From contig JAQCNR010000080.1 of the NCBI GenBank assembly GCA_028274925.1, forward strand, positions 1-10,680: a DNA stretch of 10,680 nt. The letters run 5' to 3'. Positions 1 to 5,916 of the stretch are shown piece after piece. Source of the DNA: Halovenus sp. GTDB lineage: Archaea; Halobacteriota; Halobacteria; Halobacteriales; Haloarculaceae. Each line of letters starts with the position of its first letter. The stretch's first letter is position 1. The translations under genes were made by a program, and so were the position numbers. The notes below the pieces were generated by a model. The model searched no databases. It worked only from the letters and a program-made list of their open reading frames with translations, and had not been told where the DNA came from.

Positions 1-351
1 CAGCAGACCGCAGATGTCGACTTCACGTTCCTCGGTGACCAACTCGTCGTGCTGTATCAGGACTCGACCGACAGGCCAGCGGGGTCGCTGTATATCCAGG
101 GCCCACAGAACAACGTCAGTTGGGCCGAACTTGACGGCGAGAAAGAACCCGGAGATATGGTAACAGAGAACGACGACGTCCGGGTTCGTGAGGATTCAGC
201 CTACGGCGCTCGGCCCGACCCCGACGCACGGTTCGACCTCGTGTTCATCACCGAGGAGGGCGAGCGGTTTGTTCTCGCAAGCGTCAACGCAGGCGGGAGC
301 GGTTCTGGGGGCGGGTCGAGCGGAAGCGACACGCCAAGCGCGCCGGGCTAA
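1..351 (+). CDS. Pilin-like secreted protein, C-terminal part (5' end outside the window)
   Basis: The frame is open from the first base of the window to the TAA at 349-351, giving 116 visible residues; the true start lies upstream. The first part (ADVDFTFLGDQLVVLYQD, then RPAGSLYIQGP and WAEL) reads as beta strands of the kind found in the C-terminal domain of haloarchaeal type IV pilin N-terminal-domain proteins, with a conserved Tyr-Gln-Asp turn and a late hydrophobic strand (DLVFITEEGERFVLASV). The last 20 or so residues are a Gly/Ser-rich low-complexity tail. The class III signal peptide and hydrophobic N-terminal helix that would prove a pilin are not in the window, so the family rests on pattern alone. 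It could instead be another secreted haloarchaeal beta-domain protein. It converges on rtcB with no spacer. Confidence 0.6.
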   Translation, partial: QQTADVDFTFLGDQLVVLYQDSTDRPAGSLYIQGPQNNVSWAELDGEKEPGDMVTENDDVRVREDSAYGARPDPDARFDLVFITEEGERFVLASVNAGGSGSGGGSSGSDTPSAPG

Positions 352-358
352 TCAGCCC
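345..358. terminator. Dyad spanning two abutting stop codons
   Basis: GGGCT-AATC-AGCCC is a perfect 5-bp stem with a 4-nt loop. It contains the TAA of the pilin-like gene (349-351) and the TGA of rtcB (352-354, minus strand). A dyad between convergent genes suggests a shared bidirectional terminator. No long T-run follows on either strand, so the role is inferred and the stem is short. Confidence 0.3.
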
Positions 359-3231
359 TTGATATTACAGACCGGGTACGTGCGTGCGACCTTGTCACCG
401 ATACCCAGCGCGTCGGAGACGTTGACTACTTCGTCAACATCCTTGTAGACGCCCGGTGCTTCTTCGGCAACCGTTGCGCCGCTCTGGGCTTTGACGTAGA
501 TGTGATTCTGTTCGCGCAGGTCGTCCTGCACATCCTCGCCCCAGAACTCGTTTTTCGCCTGTGTGCGTGACATTAGTCGACCTGCACCGTGGGCCGTCGA
601 ACCGAATGTCTCCGACAGCGAGTTCGCCCCACCCCGGAGAACGTAACTGCCCGTGCCCATGCTGCCGGGGATGATGATCGGTTGGCCAACGTCGCGGTAG
701 ACGGGAGGCAGTTCGGGTCGGCCAGCGGGGAAGGCCCGGGTTGCGCCTTTCCGGTGGACGAACACCTCTCGCTGTTCGCCGTCGATGTCGTGGGTTTCCC
801 GCTTGGCGATGTTGTGGGCCACGTCGTACAGCAGTTCCATCTCGTCGTAGCGAACGTCGAAGATATCGGCGAACACCTCGCGAGTCTGGTGGGTGATGAG
901 CTGTCGGTTGGTCCACGCGAAGTTGATGGCCGCACACATCGCGCCGTAGTACTGCTCGGCCAACTGCGAACCGGCGGGGGCGGCCGCCAGTTCCTTGTCG
1001 GGAAGTTGTGCGAGCAGTCCCGCGTGAGTCTGCTCGATGTCCCGCAGGTAATCAGTACAGACCTGATGGCCGAGGCCACGCGAGCCACAGTGAATCAACA
1101 CGACAATCTGTTGCAGTTCGAGACCGAACTCGGCAGCGACTTCCTCGCGGAAGATGTCCGTCACGCGCTGGACTTCGAGGAAGTGGTTGCCGCTGCCCAG
1201 ACTGCCCAGTTGGTTGCGGCCGCGGTCCTTGGCCTTCTGTGAGACTGCCGACGGGTCGGCGTCAGGTCGGCGGCCCTCGTCCTCGCAGTGGGCCAAATCA
1301 GCCTCGGTGGCGTATCCCTCCTCAACCGCCCACTCGACGCCGCGGTCGAGCACCGCCTCGACAGGGGCATTGTCGACGACGCCGCCGCCGCCCAGACCTG
1401 ATGGAATCGCCTCGAACAGCGCCTCGACCAGTTCCTCTTCGTGGCCCTGCACGTCTGCGTAGGTGAGCGGCGTCTTCACCATTCGGACGCCGCAGTTTGA
1501 GACGACGAACTCGTTGGCGAGGAAGTTGTGCGCGTCATGGGCGACACCAATGTCGTATACTGTCTCGCTGCCAGCTTCTTCGATCCGGACGATGCTAGTT
1601 TCGACGGTCATGTCGTCGCCGACACTAAGCGATTCACAGAACTCCTCGAATCCAGGGAACTGTTCACTGGGCCGTGGTCGCCCATCGCGGCCGCTCCAGA
1701 TACTACGCTCAACAAACCGGTCGTTGATATCGAACGATTGAATTATTTCTTCGGCGGCGACACCGCCGTCGGCCATCGTCCGTGCTTCCGCTGCAATGTT
1801 CTCTCTTCGCGCGATTTCCTGTTCTTTCAGTTTCAGATACTGAATGGCCTTGATTGCTCGTCGTTGTTTGTCTCTGTTGTATCGGTAGCCAATAGTCGAG
1901 AATAATCGGATGAGATTTTCGCTGTCGTTCTTAATCCCGAGACGAAGACGAACGACTTCGTGATTGCGGTTCGAGTCGGTCTCTATCGTTTCGATTTGGT
2001 TTGTCTCGATACCCACATCTTGGAGAAACGTGGCGAGGTCTGCGAGGAACTGCTTACCACTTTCAGCAGTTTCAGTAGTGCGATTCTGCGAAATCTTCGG
2101 GCAATAGAGGTTCTTCTCGTGTTGGGCCGACGGTTCGTTCATTTCGGCACCGAAGTACGCCGAGTAGTACAGCGCCTTTTGCCAATTGGTGAGACGCTCG
2201 AAGAACCACGGTGTCTCGAACCCGGAAGAGACCTTCTTACCAGCCGGCGCGCCGAGTTTCTGGAGCAGGAGTCGGAATGCTTTGGCAGTAGTTTTGAAAC
2301 TGTGCTCTGTGTGCTCGAAACAGTTCCCGTCAATTTCATGTGAGCGGTCGCGGCTGTATATTTTCGACGGTGTGAATCCGATAGCCTCAATGTCGGACCG
2401 AATCTCTTCAAGGTCCTCAGGGTCACCGTAGAACCATGTTTGGCCCTCACCGCCGAACGAACCATCGCCCGTAAAGAACCCCAGAACTTTGAGCAACCGA
2501 TTAAATGTCTCGTCGGCGGTTGAGAGTGGGAGCACGTCGCGGTCTTGGAGGACGCGACGAATCTGGTGGTTTGCGTCCGCGAAGTCCTCTTCTGTAAGCA
2601 GTGTTTTGTCGACGGGCTCCTCGTGTCGAAGTCCACGGAACGGCTGTACCGACACTGCGTCGCCCTCTTCAATTTCTGTTAAATCTACCATCCCCGCTGG
2701 TGTGCGGAACGGGTGATCTGCCGTTGCCTTGATTTGCTCACCGGTCTCTGTCTCGACTTCGTACACGGTCCGCTCAGGAGTTTCGGTGAATAACCTGATA
2801 TCTGATTCGGTCAGTTCGTCACCTGCGACGACTGCACGCTCATCCTCAAAGCGGTCACTGAGTTCCTCGATTTGAATCCGCCGTCCGAATGACAGCCTGA
2901 CATCAGTATCGCCCGACAGGCAGTTGATGTCGTAGCCGACTGCGCCGGGGCTGATACAGCCGTCTTCGGCGTCGATAGCTGCAACGCCGCCGACCGGGAA
3001 GCCGTAGCCCTGGTGACCGTCGGGCATACAGATGGCGTACTTCTGGATGCCGGGCAGGTGTGTCGTGTTCGTGATTTGCTCGATGGTCTTGTCCTGTGTG
3101 ATCTCTTCGAGCAGCGATTCGCTGGCGAGGATGCGGGCAGGGACGCGCATGTCGCCGTGCTGGGGGACTTCCCAGACATACTCCCGGATGCGTTCGAGAG
3201 TCACGTCACCGGCCTCGAATGTCTCAGTCAT
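352..3231 (-). CDS. rtcB: RNA-splicing ligase RtcB precursor with intein
   Basis: RtcB is the GTP- and Mn-dependent 3'-5' RNA ligase that joins tRNA exon halves in archaea. The precursor is 959 residues: N-extein 1-103, intein 104-579, C-extein 580-959. The two exteins together make 483 residues, the normal RtcB length. Visible signatures are PDGHQGYGFPVGGVAA (about 70-85), GYDIN before the splice site, CGVRM after it (Cys580 becomes the metal-binding catalytic Cys, residue 104 of the mature enzyme), NQLGSLGSGNHFLE (673-686), HCGSRGLGH (714-722), DVAHNIAKRE (His806), GSMGTGSYVL, and TAHGAGR, whose His881 matches the residue that becomes guanylylated. The C-terminus is NIKG with the conserved Lys958. 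The ATG at 3231 was chosen because residues encoded further upstream (to 3354) do not resemble RtcB. No archease gene is nearby, and the gene stands alone. Confidence 0.97.
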   Translation of the reverse strand: MTETFEAGDVTLERIREYVWEVPQHGDMRVPARILASESLLEEITQDKTIEQITNTTHLPGIQKYAICMPDGHQGYGFPVGGVAAIDAEDGCISPGAVGYDINCLSGDTDVRLSFGRRIQIEELSDRFEDERAVVAGDELTESDIRLFTETPERTVYEVETETGEQIKATADHPFRTPAGMVDLTEIEEGDAVSVQPFRGLRHEEPVDKTLLTEEDFADANHQIRRVLQDRDVLPLSTADETFNRLLKVLGFFTGDGSFGGEGQTWFYGDPEDLEEIRSDIEAIGFTPSKIYSRDRSHEIDGNCFEHTEHSFKTTAKAFRLLLQKLGAPAGKKVSSGFETPWFFERLTNWQKALYYSAYFGAEMNEPSAQHEKNLYCPKISQNRTTETAESGKQFLADLATFLQDVGIETNQIETIETDSNRNHEVVRLRLGIKNDSENLIRLFSTIGYRYNRDKQRRAIKAIQYLKLKEQEIARRENIAAEARTMADGGVAAEEIIQSFDINDRFVERSIWSGRDGRPRPSEQFPGFEEFCESLSVGDDMTVETSIVRIEEAGSETVYDIGVAHDAHNFLANEFVVSNCGVRMVKTPLTYADVQGHEEELVEALFEAIPSGLGGGGVVDNAPVEAVLDRGVEWAVEEGYATEADLAHCEDEGRRPDADPSAVSQKAKDRGRNQLGSLGSGNHFLEVQRVTDIFREEVAAEFGLELQQIVVLIHCGSRGLGHQVCTDYLRDIEQTHAGLLAQLPDKELAAAPAGSQLAEQYYGAMCAAINFAWTNRQLITHQTREVFADIFDVRYDEMELLYDVAHNIAKRETHDIDGEQREVFVHRKGATRAFPAGRPELPPVYRDVGQPIIIPGSMGTGSYVLRGGANSLSETFGSTAHGAGRLMSRTQAKNEFWGEDVQDDLREQNHIYVKAQSGATVAEEAPGVYKDVDEVVNVSDALGIGDKVARTYPVCNIKG
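1495..2922 (-). other. Intein in RtcB, with LAGLIDADG-type homing endonuclease domain
   Basis: A 476-residue insertion lies between GYDIN and CGVRM. It starts with Cys1 in block A (CLSGDTDV) and has a block B with the TxxH motif (ATADHPF, Thr67 and His70 of the intein). Block F is VYDIGVAHDAHNFLAN, and it ends with Asn476 followed by Cys+1. The endonuclease part carries two motifs: LGFFTGDG (about 147-154, acidic Asp153) and YYSAYFGAEM (about 252-261, acidic Glu260). Both acidic positions are filled, so the nuclease may be intact. A helix-turn-helix-like stretch (about 386-409) probably contacts DNA. The penultimate residue is Ser instead of the usual His (VVSN). Codon use looks more AT-rich than in the exteins, fitting separate acquisition. 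The insertion site is the same active-site Cys used by the Pyrococcus horikoshii RtcB intein. Confidence 0.95.
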
Positions 3232-3261
3232 ACCTAGACATCCCGTGAGGAGCAGTAAGAG

Positions 3262-3278
3262 GGTTCGGCTCTGTTGAA
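3262..3278. repeat. Possible solitary insertion-sequence end
   Basis: GGTTCGGCTCTGTTGAA resembles, from memory, terminal inverted repeats of haloarchaeal insertion sequences. No transposase gene and no second copy in inverted orientation were seen in the window. It would be a scar at best, and could be chance. Confidence 0.2.
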
Positions 3279-3418
3279 GCCATTCGAAGGTGATGCTTCT
3301 CAGCGAGCGTATTGAATGAGAGGCGCGTATGCAATGTTTGGAACGGCAGATCAAGATGTTCGTCCAAAATATCGGTTTCCAACTGGCTGCAGTCCTCTCA
3401 GAGACTCAAGTAGCGACT

Positions 3419-3430
3419 AATGCATAAGTG
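3419..3430 (+). promoter_or_regulatory. TATA-like box for the HTH_10 gene
   Basis: AATGCATAAGTG is centred about 26 bases upstream of the ATG at 3451, the spacing expected of a leaderless haloarchaeal transcript. No Shine-Dalgarno sequence precedes the ATG. The match to a TATA consensus is moderate. Confidence 0.35.
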
Positions 3431-3450
3431 TAACTCGGTAAGAATATAAT

Positions 3451-4101
3451 ATGGCTATCAAAGCCTCGTTCACCACCGACCAAGCAGATTTCCCGTTGAG
3501 CGCTGTCTTCGAGCAGTTGACCGACGTGACTATCGAGTTAGACCGGGTTGTCCCAACGAATGATGCGGTTATCCCGTATTTCTGGATTTCTGCCGATGAC
3601 ACAGAGAAACTCACGACAGATTTGAGTGCTGATATCGGGGTCAACCAAGTCAAAGTAATTGATCAAGTCGAGAAACAGATGCTCGTACGTGTGGACTGGA
3701 ACCTCAATCACGAAAGCGTTCTCACGGCCATCGTCAATACCGATGTCTCGGTTCTGTCTGGACTGGGAACCACCGAGCAGTGGATATTTGAACTCCGCGC
3801 GAGTGATCAAACGGCGCTCTCCAACTTCCAGACGTACTGCAAAGAACACGGCGTTCCGATCGAGTTGACAGAGTTACACGCTACTTCATCGCCCAAATCT
3901 GACCGGGACCACGACCTGACCGACGGTCAAAAGGAAGCATTGATACTGGCGTACTCCCGCGGGTACTTCGACTCACCGCGAGGCGCGAATCAAGACGATC
4001 TTGCAGACGAACTCGAAATCACTCGGCAGGCGGTCTCGTCCCGGCTACAACGCGGCATCCGACGCCTTGTTACAAGTTCTCTCATCACTTCCGAAGAGTG
4101 A
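3451..4101 (+). CDS. HTH_10 (bacterio-opsin activator-like) transcriptional regulator
   Basis: This 216-residue protein ends in the HTH_10 domain of haloarchaeal Bat-type regulators (about 156-207): LTDGQKEALILAYSRGYFDS, then a helix-turn-helix around QDDLADELEITRQAVSSRLQ and RGIRRLV. Residues 1-145 are a predicted sensor region of alternating strands and helices, as in the N-terminal part of Bat-family proteins without PAS or GAF domains. The signal it senses cannot be told from the sequence. It is cytoplasmic, with no signal peptide or membrane segment. The start at 3451 follows an AT-rich leader (AGAATATAAT) directly, so the mRNA is probably leaderless. The gene is divergent from rtcB and is followed 77 bp later by a HalOD1 gene with its own TATA-like box, a pairing common among haloarchaeal regulatory genes. 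Family call is firm; targets are unknown. Confidence 0.9.
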   Translation: MAIKASFTTDQADFPLSAVFEQLTDVTIELDRVVPTNDAVIPYFWISADDTEKLTTDLSADIGVNQVKVIDQVEKQMLVRVDWNLNHESVLTAIVNTDVSVLSGLGTTEQWIFELRASDQTALSNFQTYCKEHGVPIELTELHATSSPKSDRDHDLTDGQKEALILAYSRGYFDSPRGANQDDLADELEITRQAVSSRLQRGIRRLVTSSLITSEE

Positions 4102-4111
4102 GTATATATCT

Positions 4112-4123
4112 CGTATATAAAGG
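4112..4123 (+). promoter_or_regulatory. TATA box upstream of the HalOD1 gene
   Basis: CGTATATAAAGG is a good archaeal TATA box, lying just after the stop codon of the HTH_10 gene. Transcription would begin near 4143-4147, giving a short leader before the ATG at 4179. This suggests the HalOD1 gene can be transcribed independently of the regulator. Confidence 0.5.
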
Positions 4124-4178
4124 CGTGTTGCACTGGCAATACGCGCACACAACACTGTGGGCGGACTCCGTTGTAGTG

Positions 4179-4514
4179 ATGGGAACTTCACAAGAGATGA
4201 CTGGAGCAGTAGATTTTGTGGATTCAATAAATGCGGTGGCAGTCGGTGCAGAGAGAAAGCATTTTCAGGCAACGTACGACAGCACGCGTGACTCGCCGAG
4301 TTTGGCAGTCGTCGCGGTCGTTGCGACCGCTCTCAGGAGAGGACCACAGGAGTTGACTCCGCTTCAATCTGTTCTTGATACAGATGCACTTGACGAGCTG
4401 ACGACGGAGTCAGCTGACGGCAAGGCGGGCTGTAGCTGTGTAACGTTCTGCTATGAAGGAATGGAAGTCACAGTCTCCGATGAGGAAGTCACCGTGGCGA
4501 AAACTGAAAAATAG
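4179..4514 (+). CDS. HalOD1 (halobacterial output domain 1) protein
   Basis: This small protein has 111 residues. Residues about 39-107 match the HalOD1 pattern: SPSLAVVAVVATAL, then LTPLQSVLDTDALDEL, and a final beta part with CYEGMEVTVSDEEVTV. HalOD1 is a domain of unknown function. It occurs alone or fused to two-component proteins in haloarchaea and is thought to be an output module. The frame is open upstream to a GTG at 4098, but that would overlap the HTH_10 stop and the TATA box, so ATG 4179 is preferred; ATG 4197 is also possible. Cys85, Cys87 and Cys91 are clustered (GCSCVTFC), which is unusual and could bind metal, though this is speculation. The receiver remnant begins 7 bp downstream. 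Confidence 0.75.
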   Translation: MGTSQEMTGAVDFVDSINAVAVGAERKHFQATYDSTRDSPSLAVVAVVATALRRGPQELTPLQSVLDTDALDELTTESADGKAGCSCVTFCYEGMEVTVSDEEVTVAKTEK

Positions 4515-4521
4515 CCTCATT

Positions 4522-4710
4522 GTGTCCGAAACTGCGAGAGGAGATGACACTCATGTCCTCCACGTCGATGCGACGAGAGGTATCCGTGAGCTGACTGCCA
4601 CCATCCTCCAGCATAATGATGAACAGTTCACAATCGAAACTGCAACTGGCCCCACCGACGGAGGTGATCAACTTGCTGATACCGCGTTCGATTGTGTCAT
4701 CTCCGAGTAA
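4522..4710 (+). pseudogene. Truncated response-regulator receiver domain (N-terminal half)
   Basis: From a GTG at 4522, 7 bp after the HalOD1 stop, the frame encodes 62 residues that follow the start of haloarchaeal receiver domains: THVLHVDATRGIRELTATIL, then QFTIETATGPTDGGDQLAD and FDCVISE. In intact receivers the first strand ends in an acidic pair (HVDD), here Asp16-Ala17, and strand 3 ends in the phosphoacceptor Asp (xxVSDYxMP). Here that position is Glu62 followed at once by TAA, and no receiver-like sequence continues in frame. It lacks the Thr/Ser and Lys switch residues and any output domain. It is most likely the remnant of a response regulator or a receiver-PAS histidine kinase. 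A short expressed protein is possible. An upstream ATG at 4453 in the same frame would overlap the HalOD1 gene and looks unlikely. Confidence 0.6.
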
Positions 4711-4747
4711 GGACGACCGCTCACTGAGCAGGCCCATAATTTGGCGG

Positions 4748-4924
4748 TCATTGCTGGTCTGGTAACCAAGTCGTCCCACTTTCCGGAGATCGAATCCACA
4801 TCGTTTTGAGTTCCTCGCCGGTCGCGTCATTGGGATAAAACACGTAGATGGCCTCTCCATCGTAGTCTCCAAGCTTTACCACGTCCAGTCGGTCTTGGTT
4901 CGTCTCATATTCATTCGTAGGCAT
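4748..4924 (-). CDS. Small haloarchaeal protein, DUF7511-like
   Basis: This 58-residue acidic protein starts at ATG 4924, only 4 bp after the stop of the UPF0058 gene, so the two are very probably cotranscribed. The core reads QDRLDVVKL, then EAIYVFYPNDATGEELKTMW and IRSPESG. It resembles the short haloarchaeal DUF7511 domain, which has an N-terminal DRL(D)VV strand, a Tyr-Pro turn and a late T-x-W-I stretch. The usual Leu-(D/E)-x-x-R ending is not seen (WLPDQQ instead). The function of the family is unknown. No signal peptide or membrane segment is present. The open frame extends upstream to 5089 but there overlaps the UPF0058 gene in another frame, so the short form is preferred. Confidence 0.6.
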   Translation of the reverse strand: MPTNEYETNQDRLDVVKLGDYDGEAIYVFYPNDATGEELKTMWIRSPESGTTWLPDQQ

Positions 4925-4928
4925 TGGT

Positions 4929-5180
4929 TTATGAGGGGGGCGTCTCGGTAGAGCTGGTATGGATCTGCTGATGAGATTCGGTAACCAACTGGCTACAGTG
5001 ACGTGATAAGTGTCTGACTGCGGTTGCGTGTGCGTCCTTGCCTCGGTGGATATCATACGGACGAACCAGTTGTGTGTTGTACTGAGCAAAGACAGCGTCA
5101 GGTACTGATTCGTCTCGTTTGAGATACTCTCTCACCTCGAATAGCAACATGTGGAGGTGAATGAATTCCTGTCGTTTCAT
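4929..5180 (-). CDS. UPF0058 family protein
   Basis: This 83-residue protein has the UPF0058 signature at both expected places: MKRQEFIHLHMLLFEVREYL at the N-terminus and VRPYDIHRGKDAHATAVRHL in the middle (about 39-58). The family is found in archaea, especially haloarchaea, and forms small helical proteins of unknown function. ATG 5180 was chosen because the family begins directly with this M-K-(K/R)-Q-E motif; the 14 codons upstream to 5222 add nothing family-like. The last 15 residues (HQQIHTSSTETPPS region) are a polar tail. It leads a two-gene minus-strand unit with the DUF7511-like gene and is divergent from the zinc ribbon gene across 303 bp. Confidence 0.85.
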   Translation of the reverse strand: MKRQEFIHLHMLLFEVREYLKRDESVPDAVFAQYNTQLVRPYDIHRGKDAHATAVRHLSRHCSQLVTESHQQIHTSSTETPPS

Positions 5181-5483
5181 GTTACAATACAGCACACCGA
5201 CACAGAAAAGCGAATTTGCCAATTGAACGCAGTATTCTCAGCCATCTTCATTTTATGACCAAGATATATAAAATATTTAGGAAATACTGAGTAAACTGAC
5301 TTTGTCGGACAAATAACGTGTATGAGCCATACAAATCGTTTGGACACCCGTCGTAGTTATGTCGCAACCGTTTGTCGGTGGACAAATTTCGACCAGCGTA
5401 GCTGCTGAATTCGGGTTTTGCAGAGATGGTCGACTGACACAGTGAACGGCACCCTTATTCATAGTCGGCTGGTAAATAATGGA
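5181..5483. promoter_or_regulatory. Divergent intergenic region with AT-rich TATA cluster and dyads
   Basis: This 303-bp region lies between the divergent UPF0058 and zinc ribbon starts and has no credible gene. It holds an AT-rich block (5263-5278, GATATATAAAATATTT) readable as a TATA box on either strand. It also holds TACT-G-AGTA (5285-5293), TTTGTC-G-GACAAA (5301-5313), CAAA-TCG-TTTG (5332-5342) and TTTGTC-GGTG-GACAAA (5371-5386). CCCTTATTCAT (5452-5462) sits about 26 bases before ATG 5484 and may be the zinc ribbon promoter. The dyads look like operator sites for one regulator. Confidence 0.5.
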
Positions 5484-5684
5484 ATGGTTCCCTCCAATAA
5501 CCACGTCGAGCGCCAGCTGCCCGACAAGGCAACGCTCTATTGTCCGAGCTGTACACACGAAAGTCGAATTAATGGGGACTGGATACTCCACGTCCACGCC
5601 ACCTATCTCGACTACGAATGCCCCGAATGTGGAAATAAGATCGAGTCTCGATCAGATGACCCAGATGTGATCACGCTGGCATAG
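5484..5684 (+). CDS. Small CPxCG-type zinc ribbon protein
   Basis: This 66-residue protein has two zinc knuckles: C20-P-S-C23 within LYCPSCTHES and C46-P-E-C49-G within YECPECGNKI. The intervening stretch includes GDWILHVHATYLDYECPECG. This is the layout of the many small haloarchaeal zinc-finger proteins in which H-E-S-x-x-x-G-D-W follows the first knuckle. Four Cys would bind one Zn2+. The role is unknown; related small zinc proteins are thought to act through nucleic acid or protein contacts. ATG 5484 is preferred because upstream residues to 5418 are unlike the family, and a TATA-like element lies at the leaderless distance. The Asp-rich tail after the ribbon is short. Confidence 0.8.
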   Translation: MVPSNNHVERQLPDKATLYCPSCTHESRINGDWILHVHATYLDYECPECGNKIESRSDDPDVITLA

Positions 5685-5751
5685 CGAAACGTTCAGCCCA
5701 CGGGTGCTAGGAGTTGTAGCCACCAAATGCCCTTTCTGACGAACTGATATC

Positions 5752-5775
5752 CCGGTGTCCATATCAAATCACCGG
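5752..5775. repeat. Inverted repeat between zinc ribbon and acyl-CoA dehydrogenase genes
   Basis: CCGGTG and CACCGG form a perfect 6-bp stem around a 12-nt loop. The site is 68 bp after the zinc ribbon stop and 142 bp before the acyl-CoA dehydrogenase start. It could end the upstream transcript or be an operator. No T-run follows on the plus strand. Confidence 0.3.
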
Positions 5776-5916
5776 TGACAATGTACTGGATAGATGCTTC
5801 CTCTTCAGCACGCTATCCGTGTCGGTTTCTGAGATTTTCAGCAAGGCCGAACAGTCGGAACCACAGGGATATGCCTCGTGGGTAGAATTAACACGTTCGG
5901 GCTGTATTGAAGAGGT

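Noticed and set aside
589..1242. 217-codon plus-strand open frame inside rtcB
   Set aside because: It is a shadow opposite the well-conserved C-extein of RtcB and has no family motif; GC-rich haloarchaeal genes often have long open antisense frames.
3232..3354. Upstream extension of rtcB by 41 codons
   Set aside because: The extra residues (Arg/Ser-rich, then LLLLL) do not match RtcB N-termini, whereas the protein from ATG 3231 has the normal extein length.
4489..4872. 127-codon minus-strand open frame over the receiver remnant
   Set aside because: It overlaps the DUF7511-like gene in another frame and is antisense to the receiver fragment; no family resemblance.
5285..5293. TACTGAGTA as a TrmB-type sugar regulator site
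   Set aside because: The TrmB motif in haloarchaea needs TACT and GAGTA separated by about 7-8 bases; here they are adjacent and no sugar-metabolism gene is near.
5277..5597. 106-codon minus-strand open frame across the divergent region and the zinc ribbon gene
   Set aside because: It overlaps the zinc ribbon gene antisense, shows no known family pattern, and covers the dyad region.
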